Below are positions 36,507-48,407 of a stretch of DNA of 64,000 nt, in pieces. The stretch is from NCBI GenBank assembly GCA_039602395.1, contig JBCNJP010000007.1, forward strand, positions 98,348,772-98,412,771. Direction: 5' to 3'. The translations under genes and the position numbers were made by a program. Below the pieces are notes generated by a model. It saw only the letters and a program-made list of their open reading frames with translations, ran no database searches and was not told the DNA's origin. The stretch comes from Deinandra increscens subsp. villosa. Lineage: Eukaryota > Streptophyta > Magnoliopsida > Asterales > Asteraceae. The first letter of the stretch is position 1; each line of letters begins with the position of its first letter.

Positions 36507-37323
36507 AGCAAAATAACATGTCGCCTTGTACGTATTAATTAATATACATATATTTACAAATTATAAGTAAAAAAAATGTAAATTTGTGCACTATACAGCA
36601 GCCAGCTAGTGTAGGTCAATTTGTATAATCAGAAATAGAATGAAGAGATGGATACCATTCTGTTAGTTCATATGAATTTGGCCTTTTTTTTCAATTAGCC
36701 ATGTGAACTAGGCCCTAAATGTCTGTACTATATATGGGTCCAAACAATTGGCTCCATTCAAAAACAGAGCAGAAAACATGAAGTTGTGGGGTTGGGGGTC
36801 AGAACATACAACATGGATCACACTCTTATAACTAGTAAAATTATCAAGAATTTCTCTTTCATTTAATGCTATGTATCCATAATTCCATATATCTACTACC
36901 AAGTTATGGCACCCAAATACCACCATCACCTGTCCCATACTCACCCACTGCAACATATAAATATATAATAATTATTTCATCATTTAACTATTTCATTTTA
37001 ACATTTTAACCCACTTGACCCGACCCCGATCCTACCCGGCCCATCTTATCTGGATTTGGTTCACTGTTAGTTGGCCAGCAAATGTTGGTGAGCATTTAAA
37101 TGGAGTACACTGCCAGCCTTTCTCTTTTTATATGGATATCATGAAAAAAAAGAAAAAAAAGAAGATAACCTTAAAAATAGTTTGCTAACACTTGTAAATC
37201 AATTTACATTTATGACCAGCCCACCACCCTTTCTGTCTAATAATATCATCCTTCTGAAATGGTCACTTATTTAGTTGCATCCCACCTACCATAACCTCAC
37301 ACTTTGTTAACTTCAATTCCCTC
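36507..37323. other. Intergenic between RBOHE and the PMEI gene
   Basis: 3' UTR of RBOHE to roughly 36650, then the upstream region of the inhibitor gene with a TTTTTATATGG box at about 37126. A minus-strand open frame at 36708-36956 has no family resemblance. Confidence 0.4.
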
Positions 37324-37887
37324 ATGGCTGCCTGCATCTTCATATCCATCTCCATCTTCATCTTCATCATCTTCACTCTAACCGCCTCCGCCTCCACCAC
37401 CGTCATCCCGTCACCGGATCTAGTCCGGTCATCATGCCAACACGCCACCTTCCCAAAGGTCTGCATCCACACCCTCACCCTTTACAAAGGACCCGCCACC
37501 ACCCCACGTGAGCTCGCACAAGCAGCCATCAAAGTCAGCATTTCTCGAGCCACCAAAGCATCCGAGTATCTCTCCGGGCTGCAAAAGGAAGCCAGCCGGA
37601 GGGAGAAAGGCGCGTTCAAGGACTGTGCTAGCCAGATTGCAGACTCGGTGGATGATCTAAGGAAGACATTGAGTGAACTCAAGGAGCTCAAAAGAACCAC
37701 TTTCAGGTGGCAAATGAGCAATGCCAAGACTTGGGTCAGTGCAGCATTAACCAATGAAGACACATGTCTTGATGGGTTTAAAGAGATCGAAGATAGCGTG
37801 CGGTCTGATATCAAAAGGAAGGTCACAAATGTTGCTAAAGTCACCAGTAATGCTCTCTATCTCATCAATTGTCTTGATCACCTCTAA
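37324..37887 (+). CDS. Pectin methylesterase inhibitor (PMEI)
   Basis: Intronless gene of 187 aa. Residues 1-24 are a hydrophobic signal peptide, so the protein is secreted to the cell wall, where PMEIs form 1:1 complexes with pectin methylesterases and lower pectin de-esterification. The PMEI four-helix domain shows the conserved first cysteine pair (C38, C47 in SSCQHATFPKVC) and second pair (C101 in KDCASQ, C148 in EDTCLDGF), plus C183. No catalytic esterase domain follows, so this is a free inhibitor rather than the pro-region of a PME. Length and cysteine spacing are normal. The exact subgroup is not determined. Confidence 0.93.
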   Translation: MAACIFISISIFIFIIFTLTASASTTVIPSPDLVRSSCQHATFPKVCIHTLTLYKGPATTPRELAQAAIKVSISRATKASEYLSGLQKEASRREKGAFKDCASQIADSVDDLRKTLSELKELKRTTFRWQMSNAKTWVSAALTNEDTCLDGFKEIEDSVRSDIKRKVTNVAKVTSNALYLINCLDHL

Positions 37888-38052
37888 TGAAGTTAATAAT
37901 GTCCTATTTTCATTTATATAACCATCTATATATACCAGTGATGAATGATGATTATGTTTTCTTGCGTGTTATATGCATACATATAGTTAATTACTTAACT
38001 AATATTTCTAGTAGTTGTTTAAAGTACAATAATTTTTACATCTTTGCAACTT

Positions 38053-41000
38053 CTACCTAAAAGGTGCGAATAAAACTGAAGAGTTATGACCTCCAAACCC
38101 GAATGAATTCGACAGCGCCACCTTGATATCAAGTTTTTCTCTCTTCTGCCCCACCAACACATTCATGTCCTGTTTGTAACATTAATCTTAGGTTAATAAG
38201 CTCGAACAACGTTAACGGGTTGAAACAGATCAAGTTGACCCGTTAGCATTTATCGTCTGTTTCAACTTTTTTAGTAAATATTTATCATTAGTTATGATTA
38301 TAAACAAAATATTGGTACAAAAAATGCGAAATCTTTCAACTCTTTTTTCGATTTTTACCAATTTAAGATAAAATGCAACCCAAATCGACTTATTCATAAG
38401 TAGTAAATAGGTATCATTGAGTAGAACACAAGAAATTGATAGGAAGTAATATGTACCACATCTTTGTCTGGATGGTCAAGATTAACATTTGGATGTACCC
38501 AACCCGTTTGTATCGCCTACATAACATACCAAAACTAACATCAAAAGACAAAACAAACGGTTTAAGAAAAACAGAACTACAAATTACTTCATTGCATATT
38601 ACCTGTATAGTTGCAATAGCTTCCACAGCACCAGCAGCGCCCATAAGGTGACCAATCATTGATTTTGTAGAGTTCATCCTCAACTGCATCAAAATTTCTG
38701 TTAAATAACTACTTAAGTTTCATAAAAACAGTTAAGTTGTTTATTGATTTAGTCACCTCTTGGTTCTGGCCAAAACATTGAACAATGGCTTGATATTCCC
38801 TAATGTCTCCTGCTTGTGTTGATGTAGCGTGTGCATTTATATAGTTCACGTCTTCCCTAGCCACACCCGACTGAGATAACGCCTTCTCGATGCATAATTT
38901 GACACCACTACCTAATAATGGTACATACATAAATACATATAACTCGATGGTCATTTACATGTGCGCATACATCATACATTAGAGGGTTGTTTGATCTACC
39001 TTCAGGATGAGGCATTGTCATATGATAAGCATCAGAAGAACTAAAGCTTCCACCCAAAAGTTCTGCATAAATTTTAGCATCTCTTTTCTGTCCACCAGTA
39101 TGACATAAGTTCGGTTTCAAAGTGGAAAAAATGATTAACTAATGATCATCGTTTTGTTTTAGAGTAAATTACGAATTTTGTCCTTTAGTTTTGCAAGTTT
39201 TGTCCTTTACCTTTACTAATAGCAGTAGATGTCCTTTAAACTTCACAAAGTTTCATTTAGTGTCCATTGGCCCAATTTTGTTTATTACGCCAAAGGACAA
39301 TGAGTGTAACTTTTATACAGTATAAAGGACACTCGGTGTAAGGTTTGTTAAGCTAAAGGACACTGAGTGAAACTTTGTGAAGTTTAAAGGACGTCTAGTG
39401 TTATTAGTAAAGATAAATGACAAAACTTGCAAAACGTGCAAACCTAAAGGACAAAATTTGTAATTTATTCTTTTGTTTTATTTCGAAAACTATACAATTT
39501 ACCAACATACTTTAGCATGCTCCAGTTCTTCCAATAGCAAGACTCCAGCTCCTTCGCCCATGACAAATCCATCGCGGCCCTGTTCATACAAAATGAAAAG
39601 AAATGTTAAGATTGCAGAAAAAGGTGAGCATTTTTTCATTTTGACATGTAAACAAATAAACAGAAAGAAGTTGGATAACAGAAGAAAGATATACCGAATC
39701 CCAAGGGCGTGAAGCTTTAGCAGGATCGTCGTTCCTCGCACTTAAGGCTTTACACGCCACAAAACCTCCAATTCCTGGACAAGTCTTCATCTTTTTATGT
39801 AATTATGTTACATATATGTTCAAAACTAACTGCAAGTTATAACAAAAGATGATACCTATTGGTAAAATGGCTGATTCAGCGCCACCACAAAGCATCATGT
39901 CCTGCAAGATTCTCAACACTATAAAAATGACGGCACACCATAGAATACGCACGAATAAAACACTTACAACATCCCCATCAATGATGTGATTCGCAGCATT
40001 CAATATGCAAAAGTTACTTGTAGCACAAGCAGTCGATATAGAATAAGTTGGACCCATCCAACCCTGAAGTTAAATATGAAGATAGTTACATTGTTATAAA
40101 GATGAACGAATGTTTTAAACTACATATATGCAACATGATCATAGAATTTGATCTCACCAGATCAATGGCTAGCAATGATGAGCCCATGTTAGTACTTGCA
40201 AACGGTACGCAGAAAGGAGTCATCTTCCTATACGAAACGTTAAGTGCTTCGATAGCATCACTCACAACCTAAAATGGTAACAAACTCAACAACCAAAGAA
40301 TTTGATTTCAATGTCCATTTGACTTTTTCAATCTTTGACTTTTCAAATATTAAACTTTTTGAAGGGTTTTTATCAAAATGACCAAAGTTGACCAAGATTT
40401 TGCTCAAATGACCCACTTAATTTGCCTTGCCCAAATGACCCAACCAATAGTTTGGTGCCACCTCAGACCATCCGGAATAATCTTCCTTAATTAACCAGCT
40501 AAAACGTCAACCTTTGGTCCCACACTCTAGCCACTAATTTGACGCCACATGTACTTTACGGCGAAAAAAGATAGTCAACAGCTAAACTAGCCGGAAAAAA
40601 AGGTAGTCAACGGCTAAATTAGCCGGCAAAAAAGGTAGTCAACGGCAAAAAAGTACTTTGACGGCTAATTTAGCCGTTAAAATGATAGTCAATAGCAAAA
40701 AAAGGTGGTCAACGGCAAAATAGTTGGTCATTTTGGCAATCAAAATTTAATTGGGTCATTTAAGCAAAATCTTGGTCAACTTTAGTCATTTTAGTAAAAA
40801 TCCTCTTTTTCAAACATTTAACAAGTTTGAAAAAGTCAAACAGCCATTCACATCAACCTCAAACCGCGGTCAATAATACCTGCATACCACCTATACCAGT
40901 ACCAATCAAAACTCCACATCTAGTTTTATCAATCTTCTCCATTACACCTTCTGTCAAACCACCATCCCACACTGCTTTCTTGCCTGCAAACAACATGTAG

Positions 41001-41401
41001 AGCATGAACTTATCCAGCCGCTTCGAGAGCTTCGGTGCGACCCACCCATCAGTTGAGAAGCTTTTGATCTCTCCAGCTATTCTCTATCATTCAAACTTTG
41101 TTATGGCTATCTTTTATTTTATATGTAATAAGTCTCATTTTACTTTCATAAGGATCAAATTACAATAACGTGTCAGGTAAACAGGCATTGAAGATCAAGA
41201 AGTGGTATGACTTACAGTTGGATAGTTTGAACAATCAAAGGTCTCGATTTCGCTAATGCCGCTGACTCCTTCTAGCAGATTGTTGTAATATTCATCTGGA
41301 GTTTGACCAATTGGAGTTACCAACCCCATTCCTGTTACAACCACTTGTCTTTTTGTTGGATGTTTTGTTTGCAATGTGCACTCCATTGATGCTACAACCA
41401 T
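38053..41401 (-). CDS. 3-oxoacyl-ACP synthase II homologue (KAS II type), divergent
   Basis: Condensing enzyme of plastid fatty-acid synthesis; KAS II extends C16 to C18 acyl-ACP. Twelve exons: 41401-41216, 41083-40880, 40268-40158, 40063-39968, 39901-39856, 39774-39695, 39579-39511, 39087-39000, 38911-38757, 38683-38603, 38516-38457, 38169-38053; 1293 bp, 430 aa, all in frame. The catalytic triad is present: Cys180 in SISTACATSNF, His321 in NAHATST and His357 in KSMIGHL, with Lys352. Blocks YYNNLLEGVSGISEIE, RIAGEIKSFSTDGWVAPKLS and NSFGFGGHNSS fit KAS II better than KAS I. Several usually fixed positions differ (GSSLLAIDLGWMGPTYS, GGAESAILPIG). As modelled there is no transit peptide; a possible leader exon lies at 41864-41927. 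Two transposons sit in introns. Confidence 0.92.
39162..39470. mobile_element. Foldback MULE with 10 bp TSD in a KAS intron
   Basis: 309 bp flanked by TTTTGTTTTA (39152-39161, 39471-39480). The ends are GAGTAAATTACGAATTTTGT / GAATAAATTACAAATTTTGT, with inverted copies of AAAGGACA words throughout. It lies between KAS exons 7 and 8. Confidence 0.88.
40364..40804. mobile_element. Foldback element in KAS intron 2
   Basis: Inverted arms begin GGGTTTTTATCAAAATGACC and AGGATTTTTACTAAAATGAC and continue as TTGACCAAGATTTTG. The flanks are CTTTTTGAA and CTTTTTCAA (9 bp with one mismatch). The core repeats GTCAACGGC and GGCTAAATTAGCCG several times. The TSD length suggests a MULE family different from the GAGTAAA group. 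Confidence 0.65.
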
Positions 41402-41863
41402 TTCTTCACAAAGTTCAGTTTGATTTACGGTTTGTATTTAGAAACAATTTGAAAAAAATGAAAAACAAACAAACAAATCGGACAGTAAAATTTTGGGTTG
41501 TTTTAGTTTTAAGTAAACCACACTTTTCTTCCTTTATGTTTATATTGAATTTCAAGTTTTGTTTTTAAACTATAAAAAATGTTCTAAAGTTACAATAGTT
41601 TACTTCTCTTAAAAACTATGTTTCGAGGACCTGCGAGTCGGGAGAAAAAAATGTCTTAACGTGCTAAAGACGTAAAAAAACCTGAAACAGCGAAATAATA
41701 CTGTAGAAAAGAACAAAGAAACATCACTTTACTATTATTAAAAAAAAAAAGGAAAAACACAATAGCAAGCAAAAAAAGAAAAAGAAAAATATTATTTTCA
41801 AGTAAAATAGTGTTTTCACTATAATAACACTATTCACCAAAGTTTTCTTTTGCTTAGACCCAC

Positions 41864-41927
41864 CTCTAATGTAGGAATTTATGGGCGCATATAGCCTACA
41901 TGGCAGGCGATACGTGGATTGCAGCAT
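41864..41927 (-). other. Candidate transit-peptide exon for the KAS gene
   Basis: From ATG at 41927 the frame reads MLQSTYRLPCRLYAPINSYIR, basic, Ser-containing and free of acidic residues, then meets a donor AGAG|GTGGGT. Joining to an AAG|AA acceptor just before 41401 gives Glu and then the KAS Met in frame. The acceptor is weak and KAS II transit peptides are normally longer, so this is a hypothesis. Confidence 0.3.
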
Positions 41928-42313
41928 TGGTGGAGGTGAAGAAAATGGCTTGTTTTAATATACGGTTGTGTTTAAATAATTTTACTTCGAGTATATATTT
42001 TTTCACTTTTTTTTCTAATTTATATAAATTTGGTAAAAAGTAAGAACTCTTCATAACAAGCTTCAGACATATCTTTTATTATTTTCAAATTGATTATTGT
42101 AAACTGGCAGGACAAATATAACTATCAAAGTTCTATATATATTTTTATAAAGCTTTAACGACTATTTTTTACAAGATGTATTAATATTTTTAGATATAAA
42201 TAAAGAGTTTTATAAGATTAACAAAAGTGATAAAAGAAAAGAAGAACAAAAAGTAACTAAAACAAAAGAAGAGACTATAACAAAAATAAAAAATAACGTT
42301 AATAAGTGATAAA

Positions 42314-42364
<51 letters not shown>

Positions 42365-43137
42365 CTTTTATTTATTTTTCAAATAATTAAAGAAATATTA
42401 CGATATATAAAATTAATATAAATGGTGAAAACACAAAATTTAAAGCGATTAAAAAATTTGAAAAGAAAATAAAACAAAAGAATTACACCATCCTTTAAGT
42501 TTCAGGGGTAAATTGGTCATTTACTGTCATTTACCGGCCCCCAAATAGAAAAGCTTAACCTTTGCTAGTAAAAAAGACAATAACTGTTAATAATTAAAAA
42601 AAAGAATGTTGACTGCAATTTCGTAACTTAAAGGGCACGTTTCATAATTTTTATGTACATAAAGTACAAATTCTGTAATTTACTCCATTTTTTTTAATCT
42701 AAAATAACTTAAAACTCTCAAAGTAAACCAAAACAAAACCATTAGTAATAGTTTCATTTCACACTAGGATCCCCATTTGTATCTCCATCTATATAATTGA
42801 GGGGAAATGATTAATCTGTCTACTTTTACTTCTACATCGAGTTCCCCATCCTCATACCTTACACTCCAAATTATGCGGAAGGCTAAACTCATCCCCCATA
42901 TTTAACTTTCCGCTATTCATCATACCCCATAATTAAATGAGTGGTTGTGTGTAGTTGAGAAAAAAAAAATAATAAAAACGAATTAAAAAATTATTATTTA
43001 TTTGAAAATAGAGATATACATAGGGAATGAGATGTGGAGGTTTTAGAAAATGAGTAATAAATATAGTAAATTAATAATTTTTAGTTAAATTATAAGGATG
43101 AAAAAGAGGAACCTATTATGATTTGTGAATGTTCTAA
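41928..43137. other. Intergenic, AT-rich, with (TA)n and TE remnants
   Basis: A TA run lies at 42319-42362. Bases 42480-42690 contain GTAATTTACTC and ACAAATTCTGTAATTT words like GAGTAAA-type MULE ends, without a matching left end. No gene. Confidence 0.4.
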
Positions 43138-45102
43138 CTGCTTCACTTGGCGCATCTGGTATACTGGCGCTAAATGCTAGTTTAACGGCGCCAAGAGGCG
43201 CGAATACCGCCCCCACCCGGCGCCATATCACGCCGCCAACCCCCAGCGCCATATCTTCGACGCCATTCTTCCCCCCGTGATGACCGTTGAACGGTCAAAA
43301 AATCGACCGTTGGCCAATTTAAAAAAAAACAATTTTTTTTTTTCATTTTTTTTCTCTATTTAAACCTCAATATTCACCATTGTTACACACCTCATATCAC
43401 TTTCTCATCTAAAACTCTTTCAAATCTCTAACCAAAAAAATATTATGGACTTCCTCTTGTCCAACGATTCATCCGACTCGTCGTCCGACGAAGCCGCGGA
43501 TATGTTTTTCCAGATGATGGTGAATTATCAGCAACATCGGCTAAATAAACGAGCGCAACAAACGCTTACCCGAAGAGCTCGTCTAAATCGAAACCGTGAA
43601 ATGGGGCAAACGAGTCTTCTTAGAGACTATTTCAACGATCCATGCGTCTACCCGACACAAGCGTTCGAACAACGTTTTCGTAAGCGACGTTCACTATTTT
43701 TAAGAATTATGAAAGATTTAGAACGAGAGAATCCATGGTTCCCGCAAAGAAGCGACGCGAGAGGAAGGACCGGTTTCACTCCATTGCAAAAGTGCACGAC
43801 CGCAATTCGAGTTATGGCTTACGGTGTTACAGGTGATTCCTTCGACGAGTATCTGAGGATGTCGATTGGACTATTAGGACGTGCATTTCAAAAGTTTTGT
43901 AAAGGTAATACTTATCGTACAACATTTGTTAAGTAATTTGATTTAAATACCATGTTTGTTTTATTCTCATACCTAGTTTTAAAATTAGGTCTTTACAACT
44001 TGTATGGAAGAAAATATTTACGCCGACCCACTGCTAGCGATATTAGACAGTTGTACGAGTTTCACGAGCAGGGTTTTCGTGGGATGCTTAGTAGCATCGA
44101 CTGCACACATTGGGAGTGGAAGAATTGTCCCAACGCTTGGCGGGGTCAGTTTATGCGATGTGATCATGGGCATCCAACCATAATGCTCGAAGCCGTTGCT
44201 TCGTATGATATGTGGATTTGACATCAATATTTTGGTGTCGCTGGGTCGAACAACGATATCAATGTGTTGGATCGATCACCCATTTCGGATGATATCATCG
44301 AGGGACGTGAGCCCGATTCCTCGTTTGAGCTACGTGGCAACACGTACAAGCGGGGATATTATTTGGGAGACGGGATTTATCCTGAATACTCTACGAGTGT
44401 GAAAGGGTTTATAGCTCCCATCGGAGAAAGGCACATGGTTTACACAAAAACTCACAGTGCGGCTCGTAAAGACATAGAGTGTACATTTGGCGATTTGAAT
44501 GATAAATGGCATATCATAGCTCACCCCGCACTTATGTGGCATCGAAACAAAATCACTAACGTTATGCGTGGTTGTATAATTTTACACAACATGATTCTCG
44601 AGGACCAGGGTGCCGCAATTTGCCAATTTCACGAGTAGGAGTTGGATACGACGTATGAAGAAATCGACGAGGATTGCAAACGGACAATTCGTCAAGAAAA
44701 TAAGAAATCGAAACATCCATAACCAATTGAAGGCAGACTTGATCGAAGATATCTACGAGCGATCCCAGTATTTTTTTATCAAGTATTTGTATGTTTTATT
44801 TTTTTTATCAAGTATTTGTAGGTTTTATCCTTCTTAAGAAATGTATTTGTAGTGTTTTTTTTATTTTAAATAATTATTTAATTATTTTTTTATTTTCTTT
44901 TTCTATTTTCGAAGACAAAAAAAAAAACTAATCTGTAGTCATTAAAATAATTCGAAAATAAAAAGAATGAAAAATTAATTAAAAATAGTTTAACACCACA
45001 TGGAGTATCCACCTCCTATGTTATGTGGTGTTAACAATGACGTGACGTTTACGTGGCGGTGATAAAGATTAACATGGCATGGGGTATACCCCAGACCCTT
45101 AT
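43138..45102 (+). mobile_element. Decayed PIF/Harbinger element with transposase, ORF1 lacking
   Basis: The left end CTGCTTCACTTGGCGC resembles GGCTGCCCGTAGTGGGGCG of the 28872-29858 element. The right end, inverted, is GGGTCTGGGGTATACCCC, resembling the MITE at 22060-22337. The limits are approximate and no TSD is confirmed. GGCGCC words fill the left subterminal region. Confidence 0.6.
43445..44720 (+). pseudogene. PIF/Harbinger DDE transposase, broken
   Basis: Exon 1 is 43445-43904 and exon 2 starts at 43989 (CKG|LYNLYGRKYL across a GTAATA...TTAG intron). The order matches plant Harbinger transposases: acidic Ser/Asp N-terminus, SLLRDYFNDPCVYP, RRMFRR-like FRKRRSLFLRIMKDLE, then the nuclease core. 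The catalytic acids are visible as D in SSIDCTHWEW, D in GSNNDINVLDRS and E in RKDIECTFGDL. Defects: the expected TGG of the WIWH-type motif is TGA at 44219-44221; TAG at 44636-44638 truncates the C-terminus; the conserved tail (HNQLKADLIEDIYE) is in another frame at about 44716. It therefore cannot make a normal protein. Confidence 0.9.
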
Positions 45103-45983
45103 AGTTTGACCTAGAAACTAAAACCACTATAACTAAACTGTAAATACCTCTAACAAAACGACCGAAAAACGTGTGATAAGATCAAAAGTGAAGACGGTGA
45201 CAAATTAAAACATAATTTTAAACATATCTATTAGTGTTCGAGCATAAAAATTATAATATGACACACTTATAACCGATTAAAAAGATATTACCACAACGGG
45301 GTGGATGAGAACGAAGACTGCATTTCCTGTGGTTAAACAACACATTTGCGAGTCGAGAAACATGAACTTTTGACACAAGACTTCGGTAGTCAATCTGGGA
45401 AACGACCACGGTAGTAGTTGCAAAAGCCAACATCTTAATGGTGTACACAATAATAAGCGATAAGACGTTTAAAGCTAGGAACTCAAGAAGAAAAGATGAA
45501 AGCGTATATTAAACTTTAAGATCGATGGGTACCAAAGACAAGATAGATTAGTAGATTGGGTCATCATATACGTGTGTCGGTTTACATAGATGGGGCTAAG
45601 GGGTTTCTACATGAAGGTAACGTGAATTCACTTAACCAAATATATCATTCCTTCAATTCCTTGAATTACCACTTCAATATGTTATTGGGAATAAGTTTAT
45701 AAAAGACAACTAGATTCATATTTTGGGTTGAGTATTATATTTTTTAACGACGATTTCAGATCACTGACGGGGGCATTACCCACCCACCCGATCATCTCCA
45801 CTCATGAGGTAACAGTGACTGACACGTTCCCTATGTGGAAACTCGTACATCAACCCTGCACTTTAGTTGAGTATTATGAAAAGATATAGAAGAATTATGA
45901 TGAAAATACTTATCCCATATAAGAACTAGATGTTACATTAAATGAGTATGTAAGTTACAAGTTTCTTAAATGATGCATGTTGA
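45103..45983. other. Intergenic, no gene seen
   Basis: No conserved frame. Bases 45773-45801 (CATTACCCACCCACCCGATC) share a long exact stretch, in complement, with 55872-55900 inside the 10 kb element. Confidence 0.35.
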
Positions 45984-46190
45984 CAGTGACGAAGCTTGAA
46001 AATATCAAGTGGGGGGTCGGGATCTAATTTTTTTTTCCTAACGTCAATTTTTTGGTAAATGGGGGGTCGAAACCGGAGTATATCGAAATTTTCTACACGA
46101 AAATTATATACCCCTTATATCGCAAAAAAAAAATAAAAAAAAATCGGGGGGTCGGACGCCCCCTCCTGCCCCTTAAAAGCTGCACCCCTG
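45984..46190. mobile_element. hAT MITE with perfect 8 bp TSD
   Basis: 207 bp flanked by CATGTTGA (45976-45983, 46191-46198). The ends CAGTGACGAAGCTT / CAGGGGTGCAGCTT have the hAT CAG-G start. The interior GGGGGGTCGG occurs three times. Non-coding. Confidence 0.88.
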
Positions 46191-46198
46191 CATGTTGA

Positions 46199-46963
46199 TA
46201 TGACCCTTAAGTGGGTTAACCTCCATGGAAGAATTTAAGAAGAACACATGAGAGTTTTGGAACAATTTTCTTTGCTTAACCTTAAAATAAAATTACAATG
46301 CACCTTAAATAGAAAAAGAAACCTACACTACATGCACTTTATTAGGGGATTCATGCAAACATGGGTTGAGGGCTACTCCCCTATTACTTCCTAAAATGCA
46401 GGGACTTGACATCCAAGTTGAAGAATTGGTCACGGTGGAGCAACTGATGTGCCAGATGGGCCAAGGTTGTCAAGGTTGTCAATGGGTTGTGGGCTGGAGT
46501 TAGGGGGATTGGGTTGTATCGCATCACATGTAAAATATTCTTACGTTTCGTTTCCGAGTTCATTTAAGGAAAGAAAAGAAAATAACAAAAGGAAAGAAAA
46601 ATAAAAAAAAATCATTTCCTACAAATCGGAAGGAGAGGAAAACAGAAGAAAATAACCTCGTTTTCTTTCTATTTCCCTTTCTTTCCTTCATTAAATGAAA
46701 CTCGGAAACAGAAAATGTTTTATTTTCTTATCCCTTCCTTCCTTAAATGAAACTCAGGAACACAAAAACGTTTACATTTTCTTTCATTTCTTTTCTTTCC
46801 TTAAATCAACTCGGGGACAGAGTGTTAGTTCCTTACACTTGTCTTCGGAAAATCACGAAAATGACATACATTACAAATCCTTCTTTATAAAAATAATCAT
46901 TGAAAATGACATACGTTCGTTACGAATCCTTCTTTATAAAAATAATCATTTGATTTGCCGGCT
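46199..46963. other. Intergenic; purine-rich and duplicated stretches
   Basis: 46550-46820 contains GGAAAGAAAAG/CTTTTCTTTCC blocks and ATGAAACTCGGAAACA words in both orientations, probably a decayed TIR element. GAAAATGACATAC...ATAATCATT is a tandem pair at 46857 and 46903. No gene. Confidence 0.4.
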
Positions 46964-46966
46964 TAA

Positions 46967-47188
46967 GGGGCTGTTTGGTTCAATCTGTTTCATTAGGTGC
47001 TGGATGAATAAGTGTCTGGATGGTAAAGACTTGTGTAGAAGACTGGATGAATAAGACATTTTTTAAGGTAAATCTCTTAGCGATTCAGACGTTTTTACCA
47101 TTCAGAGGTTCCAAACAAACAGTCTGAATCTGTGCGATTCAGACAATTTATCATTCAGACCTCATTAAGAGGTATACCAAACAGCCCC
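46967..47188. mobile_element. Harbinger (Tourist-like) MITE, 222 bp
   Basis: Flanked by TAA (46964-46966, 47189-47191). The ends are GGGGCTGTTTGGTTCAATC / GGGGCTGTTTGGTATACC. It shares the start, GGATGAATAAG and TGGATGGTAAAGA words with the longer 17419-18175 element. Confidence 0.87.
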
Positions 47189-47509
47189 TAAGACTTGCTC
47201 GCGGGCTTAGTGTTTGTCTCCTGTTTTCTTTTCTAGGCATGTGTGTTGGAAACAATCGGTTTTATACTTCATAATAAACCTCTACGAAGCAAAACAAAAC
47301 CTTTAAATTCTCGGTTAAATGCTTCTGCTTCACAAACTATAAAACTAAGGATGATTTGAGAGTGACTATTGAATAAAGACTTTTTATTCTAATTATTTGT
47401 GGTGCAAACTTACATAAGACTTACCTTTGTTTTGATACGACTCTCATTGATCATCGACTATGTTGTTTCGGTCCCCCTAGCCTTACTATTTTTGTGATCT
47501 CGTCTTCAA

Positions 47510-47935
47510 TCAATCCATTGATCGTTAGAACTCACACCACCAGTCGGTTGGCTGCGATTTCTAGTCTGGTGATTGAGCGAACACCAGTCTCCCTTGATCT
47601 TCTTTTATTTCTCCCTTACCTCAAAGTCTCTCTTCGTAGGCCTTTAACCTCCCGATCACTTCATCAAAAGACATGCTATCTATATCAGAATATTGCTCGA
47701 TTGACGCCACAATTCTAAAGAAACTTAACTTATCTGGCATAGAATCAACTCATCAAGCAACTTGTTTACCAACTTTTATTCTTCCATAGTTAAACCAAGG
47801 CTCTTTGCCTTCAATACCGACCTGTCCAGTCGGACGGTAAAATCATCTACCGAGTCTTCATATTTCATCTTAAGTCCTGCAAACCTAAAAGTATGTTCTT
47901 CTTGGAACGAATATAAGTTCCTGGATTCAAATTGT
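47510..47935 (-). pseudogene. LTR retrotransposon gag fragment (Copia-type), frameshifted
   Basis: On the minus strand from about 47930 the frame reads FQEEHTFRFAGLKMKYEDSV and RLDRSVLKAKSLGLTMEE, then a stop. After a frameshift it continues MPDKLSFFRIVASIEQYSDI and FDEVIGRLKAYEER. These are the conserved gag core blocks of plant Copia-like elements. No LTRs, protease or polymerase are seen nearby, so this is an isolated relic. Confidence 0.75.
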
Positions 47936-48375
47936 TGATTTTTAATCAAATAATCACAATTTTTTAAGGGTTTGTAGAATAAAATAGTTAAGTTTACAAA
48001 TATTTTAACGGACTAATTAAGATATGTCAAGTTAATTTCAACGGAATTGAAGTAAATCTTTGAATTTTGAAGTAATTGAAAGATAAGTTGGACACGCATA
48101 AAAATCCATATGCACGTGTAGGTCGGTTCCATAAAAACAAACAATTCTTCAATTTTAAGATAACTAACCTGCGCCGGAATTTAGAAAAAAAACTCATGAC
48201 TGATTGACAGTAGCATATTGAGATCTTAAGTTTAACAAACACAAAAAATCACATCACGAGAACAACATAAAATACAAATTATAATCGAAAGTCAAAGTTA
48301 TATGTTAAGTTATAAATATACAGTAAATACTAGCCACTTATCCGGGTAAATACTCGGGTCTAGAACGTAAAAGAA

Positions 48376-48401
<26 letters not shown>
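47936..48401. other. Intergenic, ends in TA microsatellite
   Basis: AT-rich, no gene. The (TA)n run at about 48377-48401 abuts the left end of the 10 kb element. Confidence 0.4.

Positions 48402-48407
<6 letters not shown>

Noticed and set aside
36708..36956. 82 aa minus-strand frame between RBOHE and PMEI
   Set aside because: No recognised domain; overlaps UTR and promoter of plus-strand genes; kept as non-coding.
37263..37844. Minus-strand frames over the PMEI gene
   Set aside because: Antisense to a well-supported secreted protein gene.
43138..45102. Functional Harbinger transposase
   Set aside because: Two nonsense codons and a tail frameshift are read directly from the sequence.
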